Assembly: GCA_019323655.1 (NCBI GenBank)
Contig: JAHWGX010000044.1
Span: forward strand, 1-41,006
Direction: 5' to 3'
Source: Candidatus Woesearchaeota archaeon
GTDB taxonomy: Archaea > Nanobdellota > Nanobdellia > Woesearchaeales > GW2011-AR4
DNA length: 41,006 bases
Under the pieces are notes generated by a model. It was not told the DNA's origin, ran no database searches, and saw only the letters and a program-made list of their open reading frames with translations. Numbering within the stretch: the stretch's first letter is position 1; the number at the start of each line of letters is the position of its first letter. A program made the translations under genes and the position numbers. Of this stretch, positions 6,899 through 15,224 are shown in pieces.

Positions 6899-9800
6899 TT
6901 AAGCTCCCTTTTTCTTCTTCTGGTAAACTATTATCAGCACTATTCCCAATATTACAACTATAGCAACTATGATCCAGCCCATAGGCGATTTGCTCGGTGC
7001 TTCAATGGGTATAGGCTTCTCTACCTCCTCTGGAGCTTCTGCCTCTTCTTCTGCTTCCTCAGTTGGCACTTCTTCTGCTGGAACTTCTTCCTCAACCGCA
7101 ACTCCACCCTTTACACCTACAGCAAACGAGCTGAATCCAGGCGTCTCTGCCTCATAATACACGTATGTAGAATCTGTATTTACTACACTTGTAGACAATT
7201 CATTCCAGCCATTATCAAACCTATACAATGCAATATTCACTGATGTTAAGCCATTTTCTGTCAGCCATGCCTTTGTAACCCTAAATCTCACCTTAAAGCC
7301 GGCATCCTCATTAGCCAAGTTCTTCTTAGTAATCCTCAAATACTGATAGACTTTTGCTGATGCATCTGTTGAAACAGGATTCTCTGTTAATGCGGCAACT
7401 TCCAACTCCACATTGCTTAGCTCTGATTGGACATTGCTGACTGCAACAGCGGTTACTGCTATGGTTTCTTTGTCGACATCCAAGCTAAATGATGAGCCTG
7501 CTGGTATTGTGCTCCATACCTGTGCCTTTGAATCTGCAACATTGCTTGAAGGCACAGCACCTCCTCCGCCTCCTCCGCCACCGCTACTGCTAGAGGTAGT
7601 TGTTGAAGTCGTGGTGGTTTCTCCTGCACTTGTTAGGAAATAATAAGTCCCATTATTCATGCAGTTTCCTGCTTTGTCGCAAGCTGTAACATTAAACCAG
7701 TATCCAGTACTCTCTGATAAGCTGCTTAATGTAACTGTTTGAGTTTTTGAAAAATCAGTCTCAGACACATTTGTAGTCAATGTTGTATTGGCTGTCCCAT
7801 AATAAACAGTTGCATTTACAGATTCATTTGCTGTTACAGTTATCTGCCAACTAGTAGTTCCTGTAGTGCCATTAGTTACTGAGGTAATGTTAGGTGGTGT
7901 TAAATCACTCACATTAAAGTTGTAAATAATTGTTAGATTGTTGCCATTAGCATCCCATATACGGAAGGTTATATTATTATTTTGATCAGTTCCGTTAATT
8001 ACGCTTATTTCTGATGGCCCATAACATAGTTTATTATTGCCAAATGTTATTGGACCAGTCATTGTTGCATTGGGAGTAGCAGTTTGATTTGCACCCACAT
8101 AGGTATAATTGCATAAAACAGCATCATCGCTAACAGTTATGTTTGGTAAGAAAGTTGACTCTGTCTGTGAGCCATTAAGGGGGTAATTTACTGATATAAG
8201 TGTGGGTGGATCTGAGTTATTAACTAGGGCAACATCGCTGAAATGAGGCACAAACACATCTACGGACCTATTATTAGTATTATTCCAACAAGGTAGAGAA
8301 GATGATGACGAATGGCCTAAAGATATTCCTGCTGGACAGATTGTGACATTTGTTTTTGCGTTTAGATCATTTTCAAAGTACCACAAATCAAGACCATTTA
8401 ATGTATAGTTGGTTGCATTTATACCTCCAAAAGTCACTTTACCATAATAGCTACTGTTGCTGGGTAGGAATTCATTCATACTGCCATTGAAAGACACAAG
8501 ATAGACTACAGTTGCAGTATGATTCTTTTCTATACCTACTGTCCTTTTAGAGTTATTTAGTTTAACAAAGATTTTATCAGTTTTATTCCAGTTTGCTGCT
8601 GATCCATCAAAGTTTATTGTTACGCTTGTATTTGATGTATTGCCTATTGTCGCATTAATTCCTATAAATAATTCAAATGTCTGATCTATGTCAATAGATG
8701 AAGAGTTTAGTATCCAACTTCCTGTAGTATTAAAGAAGCTTACATTTGTGATATTGCCATTATTAGCAGTAATTGTTGAATTTGCATCAAGTAGATTTAC
8801 AGGAGTCTTTTGAGTAAATGTATACCAACTGCTATTTTCTGTATTGCCTAATGTATCATTAACTGTAAACTTAATTGTATGAGTACCAGTATGGTTATCA
8901 ACAAATATGCCTGCAGTTGTAGACACTCCCGGGGGGGCTATAGTACCATCAGAAGAGATATTAATTATAAATAAGATATCATCAACACTATCTAAGTAAT
9001 AACCATAGAATGCTATCCCCTGATCATCATCTCTAACTGTAAAGTTAATGGATAAGTTAGCATTATCAAAAATTTCGCCATTAGTTGGGGATATTACCTC
9101 AGTGAAAGAAGGTGCAACATTATCAACCAAGAATCCAAGCACCGTGGTATTTGAGTTGCCTGCTGTATCGTTTATAGTTACTGTTAATGTCCTGTTTTCA
9201 GATTGCACATTGCATGATGATTCATTGAATGGGTAAACAATAGTGCCATTAGTTACTACAACTGTCGAAGTTGAATTGCAACTTGAAACATATGCTATCT
9301 TGTCAATAGATGCAGTAACACCATTATACCCAAATAAGCGGATTCCCATAGATGAAGTAATATTAATGCCATATGTAGAATTTGTTACTTTAGAGATATT
9401 TGTAATCTTGCCTTCTGCACTAGTCAAGTTAAACTGCAACCCTGGCTGGGTTCCGCTCTCTATACTAAAAACATAGTGGTAGATTCTTAAATTTCCCCAT
9501 GAATCCTCTGCTGTAACAGTAACATTGTGGGGTCCATTGATTAATGGACATCCCGTATCACTTTTAACTGTAATGGAATTATTTCTATTTTTCTCCACAT
9601 TAACTGTTGCTATGTCAGAACTTGTGTCAAAAAATGCCGCTTTCTCGCAAACTGTATCTTTTCCTGGAGCATTGTTAAGGGTTTGATTTGCATCAATGCT
9701 TATGTTAATAAAATTCAATGGATTATTTTCATCTACAATGAAGCCTATAGTTGGCGTTGTATCTGTTATATTGCTGCCATTTACAAAAGCGCCGCCTGAA

Positions 9801-11113
9801 CCATTTATCAAAATAGTAGGAGCATAAGTATCATTAATTAGTATTGTAAAGTTTACCACAGACATTGAATCATTTACATTACCCACAGTATCATTAGCAA
9901 TAATTCTAAAGCTTACATTCATTCCTTCAAACTCGGTGCGTCCTTGAGGTACTGGGAACGAAAAGTTTGTCCAGCTGACTAAATGGGATGAAACATTTGT
10001 GCCAGTAATATTCAAAGTCTGCCATGGCTCTTCCCCTAATCCTGCTTTTGTTGTATTAAAGAATTGTAAAAATCCTGTTGACACCATTGTTAGGTTATCA
10101 GTCCAGTTTGCTGTTGCATAAATTGTATCAGGAGAACCGCCTGGCGCTATTGAACGGAAAACAGACCCGTTTAAAACACCGCCTAGAGCATTACCTGTGT
10201 CCCCAGCAGTTGTATTAAACATAGAGGTATTTGTAAAGTTATAATAATCAACCTTAGGGGATATCTGATCAACTGTAAATTTAAATGAAATATTGCTAAC
10301 CCATCCTGCCATATCCGAAACTTTTATTGTAATATTTTTAGTTCCATTGTTTAACGGTACACCACCTGCTGTATTACTTAAGGTACATTGGACTGATTGC
10401 GCACCAGCTGAAGTAACATCACAGCTTAGAACACTTGAATTAAAAAGAGTAAAGTTTTTTCCAGGTATAGCATCATTCTCAGCATCAACACCATTGAAAT
10501 GGTAGATTGTAATGTTTAAAGACACATTGTTTGACTCTTCTCCACCGGTTGTTAAATTTATTCCTGTGCCATTAACATCTGTAATATTAAATTTCATTGA
10601 GGGTGTTGCACTTGAGGTGTTAAACCCATCAAAGAATTCCTGAGTTTGGATTATTTCTGGAAGGGCAGTATCAATTGCCAAGCTTCTGTTGCTTGTATTA
10701 AAAGTCCACACAATTGCTCCAGAATAATTTCTGCAACCAATATCCCAAACAAAATAACCCAAGTCATGGGAAAATGTATAATTTACATAGCTTATTGAAG
10801 CATTAGTAATATTAGCTGTGTAGTTATGTTCACTCTCGCCAGTACCATTAAACTCCAACATTTTTTCAAATTTACCGCTAAAGTTAGTCCACAAACTACA
10901 ATTGCCTACCTCCTCGCTATCAGCACTCCAAGTAACATTAAAAGTAAAATTTATATTTCTAGAAGTAGTTAAAACGCCAGTGTTGTTATTAATCGACATA
11001 TTATTTGGTGTAGCTATTTTTATACCAAGTCCAAATGCCAAAAACACCATTAACAGCAATAGAAATACTGCAGAAACAAAAAACTTAATATTAGCTTTCC
11101 CCTCTTTTTCCAT
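6899..11113 (-). CDS. Giant surface glycoprotein with PGF-pre-PGF domain
   Basis: A 1404-aa exported cell-surface protein. Residues about 10-30 form a signal anchor. The next thousand residues are beta-rich, Ig-like repeats with dozens of N-x-S/T sequons and conserved phrases such as VNDTxGN. A fibronectin III-like domain lies at about 1075-1160. A Thr/Ser/Gly linker (about 1163-1185) leads into a PGF-pre-PGF domain (about 1190-1345). An acidic stalk and one C-terminal membrane helix (about 1379-1397) end in a Lys-rich anchor. It is therefore tethered by its C-terminus and exposed outside. The ATG at 11113 follows GAGGAG at good distance. The sequon density makes it a prime substrate for the AglB encoded at 19.5 kb. 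It could be an S-layer or adhesin; no catalytic domain is visible. Confidence 0.85.
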   Translation of the reverse strand: MEKEGKANIKFFVSAVFLLLLMVFLAFGLGIKIATPNNMSINNNTGVLTTSRNINFTFNVTWSADSEEVGNCSLWTNFSGKFEKMLEFNGTGESEHNYTANITNASISYVNYTFSHDLGYFVWDIGCRNYSGAIVWTFNTSNRSLAIDTALPEIIQTQEFFDGFNTSSATPSMKFNITDVNGTGINLTTGGEESNNVSLNITIYHFNGVDAENDAIPGKNFTLFNSSVLSCDVTSAGAQSVQCTLSNTAGGVPLNNGTKNITIKVSDMAGWVSNISFKFTVDQISPKVDYYNFTNTSMFNTTAGDTGNALGGVLNGSVFRSIAPGGSPDTIYATANWTDNLTMVSTGFLQFFNTTKAGLGEEPWQTLNITGTNVSSHLVSWTNFSFPVPQGRTEFEGMNVSFRIIANDTVGNVNDSMSVVNFTILINDTYAPTILINGSGGAFVNGSNITDTTPTIGFIVDENNPLNFINISIDANQTLNNAPGKDTVCEKAAFFDTSSDIATVNVEKNRNNSITVKSDTGCPLINGPHNVTVTAEDSWGNLRIYHYVFSIESGTQPGLQFNLTSAEGKITNISKVTNSTYGINITSSMGIRLFGYNGVTASIDKIAYVSSCNSTSTVVVTNGTIVYPFNESSCNVQSENRTLTVTINDTAGNSNTTVLGFLVDNVAPSFTEVISPTNGEIFDNANLSINFTVRDDDQGIAFYGYYLDSVDDILFIINISSDGTIAPPGVSTTAGIFVDNHTGTHTIKFTVNDTLGNTENSSWYTFTQKTPVNLLDANSTITANNGNITNVSFFNTTGSWILNSSSIDIDQTFELFIGINATIGNTSNTSVTINFDGSAANWNKTDKIFVKLNNSKRTVGIEKNHTATVVYLVSFNGSMNEFLPSNSSYYGKVTFGGINATNYTLNGLDLWYFENDLNAKTNVTICPAGISLGHSSSSSLPCWNNTNNRSVDVFVPHFSDVALVNNSDPPTLISVNYPLNGSQTESTFLPNITVSDDAVLCNYTYVGANQTATPNATMTGPITFGNNKLCYGPSEISVINGTDQNNNITFRIWDANGNNLTIIYNFNVSDLTPPNITSVTNGTTGTTSWQITVTANESVNATVYYGTANTTLTTNVSETDFSKTQTVTLSSLSESTGYWFNVTACDKAGNCMNNGTYYFLTSAGETTTTSTTTSSSSGGGGGGGGAVPSSNVADSKAQVWSTIPAGSSFSLDVDKETIAVTAVAVSNVQSELSNVELEVAALTENPVSTDASAKVYQYLRITKKNLANEDAGFKVRFRVTKAWLTENGLTSVNIALYRFDNGWNELSTSVVNTDSTYVYYEAETPGFSSFAVGVKGGVAVEEEVPAEEVPTEEAEEEAEAPEEVEKPIPIEAPSKSPMGWIIVAIVVILGIVLIIVYQKKKKGA

Positions 11114-11183
11114 TATGGAACTCCTCTTTTAAAAATGAAACATCAAAAAATTATTATTTTTGTTTAAGTTATCTTACAACCTA

Positions 11184-11191
11184 TATTTAAA
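11184..11191 (-). promoter_or_regulatory. TATA box of the surface glycoprotein gene
   Basis: TTTAAATA on the minus strand predicts a start near 11161 and a leader of about 48 bases with GAGGAG before the ATG. This gene uses a leadered mRNA, unlike many neighbours. Confidence 0.5.
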
Positions 11192-11433
11192 TGTTTTGAT
11201 TTTATGTATAAAATCAAATTTGTAAACGCCTGTGGGTATGTTTTTTTGTTTATTTGTCGTTTTTTAAAAACTTGGAATAATTAAAAACTGTTTTGCCAGA
11301 ATAAATGTTCTGCTATCACCCCTCTTTTTTATAAAAAAAAGAAAAAACATAATAATATATAAAGCTTTCGCTTGAAGTATATTTTCCAGAATATAAAAAC
11401 AATCATTGATTATAGAAATAAACTCTCATTAAA

Positions 11434-11772
11434 ATGCCCGTCGAAAACACAACAAAAAAAACTTTGATTGCAAAAAACGCAAAAATATGCAGGGGTATTG
11501 TATCTAAAAGTTTGGGATTGATGTTCTCAAAACCCAGACCATTAATTTTTATTTTCAAAAAAGAAAAAATAGTTCCTCTGCACATGCTTTTTGTTTTCTA
11601 TCCGATAGATGTCTTATTCCTGGACAAAAATAAAAAAGTAGTAGAGGTTAAGGAAAGTTTTAAGCCATTCAAATTTTACACCCCAAAAAATAAAGCGCTA
11701 TACATAATAGAGCTGCCAAAAGGGGCAATAAAAAATTCAAAGACTAAAATCGGGGATAAAATCAGTTTTTGA
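11434..11772 (+). CDS. DUF192 (UPF0127) family protein
   Basis: A small 112-aa protein. It matches the DUF192 pattern: an early Ala-rich strand, the short G-L-M segment (LGLMF), a Leu-His-Met-Leu-Phe-Val-Phe strand, then PIDVLFLD, and later ALYIIELPKG. In most members the central phrase is GMLF-F and M-NT-I-LD; here His-Met replaces part of it. Many DUF192 proteins are exported, but no clear signal peptide is seen here. The biochemical function of the family is unknown. It stands alone between the surface glycoprotein gene (divergent) and the homing endonuclease (convergent), so the context gives no role. Confidence 0.75.
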   Translation: MPVENTTKKTLIAKNAKICRGIVSKSLGLMFSKPRPLIFIFKKEKIVPLHMLFVFYPIDVLFLDKNKKVVEVKESFKPFKFYTPKNKALYIIELPKGAIKNSKTKIGDKISF

Positions 11773-11880
11773 TAATACTGTTCGGCTGTTTATGTTTTTT
11801 ATTGAAATCAATTTTTTGGACCTTTAATCAATGAATAAAACAATAACGTTTAAAAACAAATATGCCTCCCTTCTGATTAA

Positions 11881-12034
11881 GGGGACGTCGTATAAAGGAG
11901 CAATCCATACAACCTGGTATTATCGCCGGCTCCAGCAATTGGAGCGATGAGCTTCGGCTATGATTTAACACTTGGCGATACCGGCTGATTAGGGTTCAAA
12001 TAATGCAAAAGCATTTGGAAGTCCCTACGTCCCC
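11881..12034 (+). ncRNA. Foldable 154-base element closed by an 8-bp stem
   Basis: GGGGACGT (11881-11888) pairs with ACGTCCCC (12027-12034) and encloses nested helices: GGTAT and CGCC (11916-11927) with GGCGATACC (11974-11982); GCTCCA/TGGAGC (11929-11945); AGC-TTCG-GCT, a UUCG tetraloop on the plus strand (11950-11959); AGGG with CCCT enclosing AATGC-AAAA-GCATT (about 11991-12025). The right arm overlaps the last codons and stop of the homing endonuclease gene on the other strand. The tetraloop favours a plus-strand RNA. No known family is recognised. Confidence 0.45.
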
Positions 12035-12693
12035 ATATTTTTAACTAGTTCTTGCAATATCCTCCTCTTTTTAGTGTGATTAAATCCTATGAGATTTGAA
12101 TATGTCAATAAGTTATTTTTGTATATTGTTAGATGATATGAATAGAATTTCTTATAGTAATAAGGCCCATTTAATCTTGAAACTATATTCAAATTATTTA
12201 ATAAAGACTGAATTTGTTTCAGACCTTTATAATTCACAATATTAAGTACTATTCTTTTTTGTGTTTTTGAGACATAAGCTTCGTCATCGAAAAATGCTTT
12301 CAACCATTGAATTTTTATTTCCTTCGAAGCTGAGACTATTTTATCTGGGATACGCCATTCTTTAGATTTGCCTGCGCCAAAAGTCTTGAATAGGTAGTAC
12401 AGCCACTTTGCTTGTACATCAACTTGATTTTTACTGGGTATAAAAACACCTATCCGATTAAAAGCTATTTTTAAATCCTTTATGAACAATTTTAATAGAA
12501 ATGCATTTGTATTGCAGTAGCCCAAATGAAATCTATTCCTCACAGTATTTTTTCTAGGGTGTTGAATTAATTCTTTTTTGCTTCTATTTGTTTTGACTTT
12601 AAACAGAAAACCATCACCACAAATATGTGCATGCAGTCGAGCAAATTCTGGTGTTATGATTAAGTTTTCGTAATTTATTTTTTGACATTTCAT
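12025..12693 (-). CDS. LAGLIDADG homing endonuclease, free-standing
   Basis: A 222-aa two-motif LAGLIDADG protein. The first motif (LHAHICGDGFL, about 20-30) and the second (WLKAFFDDEAYV, about 134-145) each keep the acidic residue that binds metal, so it may be active. The start at 12693 follows a strong ribosome-binding site GGAGGT (12702-12707) with 8-base spacing. It is not inside a coding gene: the upstream neighbour ends at 12896 and the downstream one converges from the other side. Foldable sequence lies on both flanks and a TATA box sits upstream. It could be a solo homing gene, or the ORF of an intron or element whose ends are not recognised here. DNA is the expected substrate; the target is unknown. 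Confidence 0.85.
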   Translation of the reverse strand: MKCQKINYENLIITPEFARLHAHICGDGFLFKVKTNRSKKELIQHPRKNTVRNRFHLGYCNTNAFLLKLFIKDLKIAFNRIGVFIPSKNQVDVQAKWLYYLFKTFGAGKSKEWRIPDKIVSASKEIKIQWLKAFFDDEAYVSKTQKRIVLNIVNYKGLKQIQSLLNNLNIVSRLNGPYYYKKFYSYHLTIYKNNLLTYSNLIGFNHTKKRRILQELVKNMGT

Positions 12694-12706
12694 CTTAATC
12701 TACCTC

Positions 12707-12734
12707 CAAAGTTTTTATTTTCTCTAAAACTTTG
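12707..12734 (-). promoter_or_regulatory. Hairpin at the ribosome-binding site of the endonuclease gene
   Basis: CAAAGTTTT (12707-12715) pairs perfectly with AAAACTTTG (12726-12734) around a 10-base loop. It touches the last base of the GGAGGT site, so it could restrict translation of the endonuclease. Confidence 0.4.
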
Positions 12735-12742
12735 AAGCATAA

Positions 12743-12833
12743 GAAAAAGAGAACATTGAGCGAAACTGCGTAATAGATTTTTGTGTCGAAGACCAAAAAT
12801 CTTAATTTGGCAGTTTTGCGTATTCTCTTTTTC
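12743..12833 (-). ncRNA. Long interrupted hairpin at the 5' end of the endonuclease transcript
   Basis: Four nested helices make one 91-base rod: 12743-12753 with 12823-12833 (11 bp), 12760-12769 with 12810-12819 (10 bp, one G-U), 12775-12783 with 12794-12802 (9 bp), and 12785-12787 with 12791-12793 around a GAA loop. The TATA box at 12852-12859 on the minus strand predicts a transcript start near 12829-12833, at the edge of the rod. It could be a leader RNA, a small separate RNA, or a MITE-like palindrome. Confidence 0.45.
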
Positions 12834-12851
12834 AGAATTAGTGGATTAACT

Positions 12852-12859
12852 TATTTAAA
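12852..12859 (-). promoter_or_regulatory. TATA box before the endonuclease unit
   Basis: Part of the palindrome TATTTAAATA, so direction cannot be fixed from the box alone. Minus-strand use fits the long hairpin and the endonuclease gene; no plus-strand gene follows. Confidence 0.45.
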
Positions 12860-12895
12860 TACCTCACGCGCAGATGTCCAGTGCTTGTGACGCTT

Positions 12896-15157
12896 CTATT
12901 CTTTAAGAAACTTAACCAGCGGTTTATAGAATCTTATCAGAAATATCAGGACAGCAAGTATCACTGCCCCCCATATAAAAAAGTTAATGTACAAAATAAA
13001 GAAATCTTTAATCTCGTCGAAAATATTAAGGTAAGCTGCTGCTGAGACTAATCCTATCAGGGCTAAACTGAAGATAACTGAAAAGAATATTTTCCTCCAG
13101 TTTCTTTTTTTTGTTTTCCTTTCTGGCTTTTTCCCCGCAGTCTTAACCGGTGCAGATACTGCTCTTAGTGCTTTTTTCTGCTTGTTTTTTTTCTTTTTTC
13201 TTTTAATAAAATTATAAAAGAACAGCATTAGTGCAAGTATAATTAGCGCTCCTATGCCAATTAAAATGTAGTACAGGTACCCTACAAAGAAGTTTTTAAT
13301 GTAAATATGCAGGTATTTTATGTTAAACAGCTTAAAGTAGTTTCCCAAAAAAAGGCCTGCAGCGACGATAAACAAAACTGCTATATATCTCCATGCCTTG
13401 AATTTTTTGGGCAGCTTAAATTCCTTTTTTATTGGTTTTTTCTTCTTTTCTTCTCTTAAGGCTTTTTCCTGTCTTTTCTCCTTGGCTCTTTTTTCCCTCG
13501 CAGTCCTCAAAGCTTCTAACCTGGCTCGTTTAACCTTATATTTTTCATAGCGCCTTTTTACATTATCTTTTACCTTAATTATTTTTTTTCTGAAGATTAT
13601 GAGCAATAACAAAACTAAAGCCAATAAGTAGATATAATATTGGGCTGTTTTAATAATATCCTTGAATTTCTTCGAAGACTCGCTTTCTTTTTTTAGTATT
13701 ACATTAACATCTTCTGAATATATTGCATCATTGCTTTCCAGATTTATTTTTATACCATAAGTACCCGGATTAATATCTTCACTTGGTTTGATATTTAAAT
13801 TCACGTTTCCAGTTTGGCCTGGATTTAGCTCTATAGTCTTTTGCTCTGTGCTTACCCACGCTACGCCTTCCAAGCTCACATCATAAACCGATTTTTTTAT
13901 GCCGCGGTTTTTAATTCTGGCAGAAAAGAAATCCTCATTATAATAATTAGTTACGCTTTTTTTTGTGCTTATATCTGCTTTATAGCATTTTAATTTTTCT
14001 ACAACCTCAACATTTATTCCTGCAGAAGAGCTTAGCTCCGTCTTATTTTCCGGGGTTGCGCTGATTAGTATTTCAAAACTTCCTGAAACGTCAGCATTAG
14101 GCTCCAGATTCAGTTTAATTGTTTTTTCTTCATCGGGATTTAACTGGATATTCTCTTTTCCGGATATTACAGGCTTTGACTCGACTTCAGCCTCTGTTTT
14201 GTTATCGGAGGAATTTAAGGCGCTATTTCCCTTAATTTGGATTTCTGGTTCCAAATCAATATCTCTAAATTTTTCAAATCCTGCCCAGTCCGGGCCCTCT
14301 GCTTCAAGAACAACATTCTGTTTAAGAGTCCCTAAATTTTTTACAATAACATCATAGGTTATAACTTCTCCTCCGCATATAACATCTTTTTCTTTTTCCA
14401 GACTAAGCTCCAAAGCATAGCAATCCTCCACCGCAATTGTAATATCTTTTTTTCTCTGGACTTTTCCAAGCTCGCTGACTGCACTCAGCTTAAAATCAAA
14501 ATCCCCTTCAATATCAGGAACATCCATGTTAATAAGAAAAACCCCTGTTTTTTTCGCATCCCGCCTTACATTGGCAACATTCAGTTTAGCCCAGTCAGTG
14601 GCATCCAAAAACAGCCTATACCTGTTTTCAAAATCCTCATTGTTTGTAATCCTGACTGGTATTGCTTTGTGCTCATTTTTGCAGACAGAATAAATGCCTT
14701 CATGCTGCAAAAATTTGATGCTTTCCTCAGCTTTGTCTAGGATGTTGCCCTGTTCCAAAGAATAGTCATAGCATTGTGAAAAATCAAGGGCCTGTTTAAC
14801 AGATTTTGTCAATCCGCTGTTAGTTGTTATAAAAATTTCCAGATTGTAGCTCCCTTCAATATTGCACTCAGAATTCACAAAAACAAAAAAGCTTCCTTTC
14901 TGGCCTGGGCCCAGAATAAATTTGCCCGGATTAAAAACAACCCATTCTGCGGCAGCTTCTCCTGCTAAAACTGTGTATGTGCTTTCCGCAGAGCCTGTAT
15001 TTTGTATTGTAACCAGATACGCCTGGTTAGAGCAGGGGCACAGCTCAATAGAACTCCTGGCCAATGCTGTAAAATCCTCCTTGGCAAATGCCAGATTTAT
15101 TGATAAAGCTAACAAAAAAACCCAGATTAAATTCAACAGGATTTTCTTGGACTTCAT
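12896..15157 (-). CDS. Membrane-anchored NEW3-repeat envelope protein
   Basis: A 753-aa exported protein of the COG1470/NEW3 type. The signal peptide is at about 1-25. The outside part (to about 490) has several Ig-like NEW3 domains with phrases such as VTIQNTGSAESTYTV and VIVKNLGTLKQNVVL, and paired Cys residues (CPC near 38-40, and later single Cys about one per domain) that may form disulfides. Five hydrophobic segments follow from about residue 505 to the end, separated by very basic Lys/Arg-rich cytoplasmic loops. NEW3/CARDB-like domains also occur in the two genes transcribed upstream of it, which suggests one envelope assembly. The function is unknown; a structural or anchoring role is inferred. 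Confidence 0.7.
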   Translation of the reverse strand: MKSKKILLNLIWVFLLALSINLAFAKEDFTALARSSIELCPCSNQAYLVTIQNTGSAESTYTVLAGEAAAEWVVFNPGKFILGPGQKGSFFVFVNSECNIEGSYNLEIFITTNSGLTKSVKQALDFSQCYDYSLEQGNILDKAEESIKFLQHEGIYSVCKNEHKAIPVRITNNEDFENRYRLFLDATDWAKLNVANVRRDAKKTGVFLINMDVPDIEGDFDFKLSAVSELGKVQRKKDITIAVEDCYALELSLEKEKDVICGGEVITYDVIVKNLGTLKQNVVLEAEGPDWAGFEKFRDIDLEPEIQIKGNSALNSSDNKTEAEVESKPVISGKENIQLNPDEEKTIKLNLEPNADVSGSFEILISATPENKTELSSSAGINVEVVEKLKCYKADISTKKSVTNYYNEDFFSARIKNRGIKKSVYDVSLEGVAWVSTEQKTIELNPGQTGNVNLNIKPSEDINPGTYGIKINLESNDAIYSEDVNVILKKESESSKKFKDIIKTAQYYIYLLALVLLLLIIFRKKIIKVKDNVKRRYEKYKVKRARLEALRTAREKRAKEKRQEKALREEKKKKPIKKEFKLPKKFKAWRYIAVLFIVAAGLFLGNYFKLFNIKYLHIYIKNFFVGYLYYILIGIGALIILALMLFFYNFIKRKKKKNKQKKALRAVSAPVKTAGKKPERKTKKRNWRKIFFSVIFSLALIGLVSAAAYLNIFDEIKDFFILYINFFIWGAVILAVLIFLIRFYKPLVKFLKE

Positions 15158-15224
15158 TTTAGCATACTCTGCCTGGTAAGAAAATAAAAGTTAAATATAA
15201 AAATTAAGAATAAAAAAAGAAGAT

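Noticed and set aside
11985..12025. tRNA-like T-loop (GGGTTCAAAT)
   Set aside because: The flanking bases do not form a five-pair T stem, and no acceptor stem or anticodon arm is present.
11881..12840. Archaeal intron in a tRNA or rRNA gene carrying the endonuclease
   Set aside because: No tRNA or rRNA exon sequence is recognisable on either flank, and no bulge-helix-bulge motif was identified.
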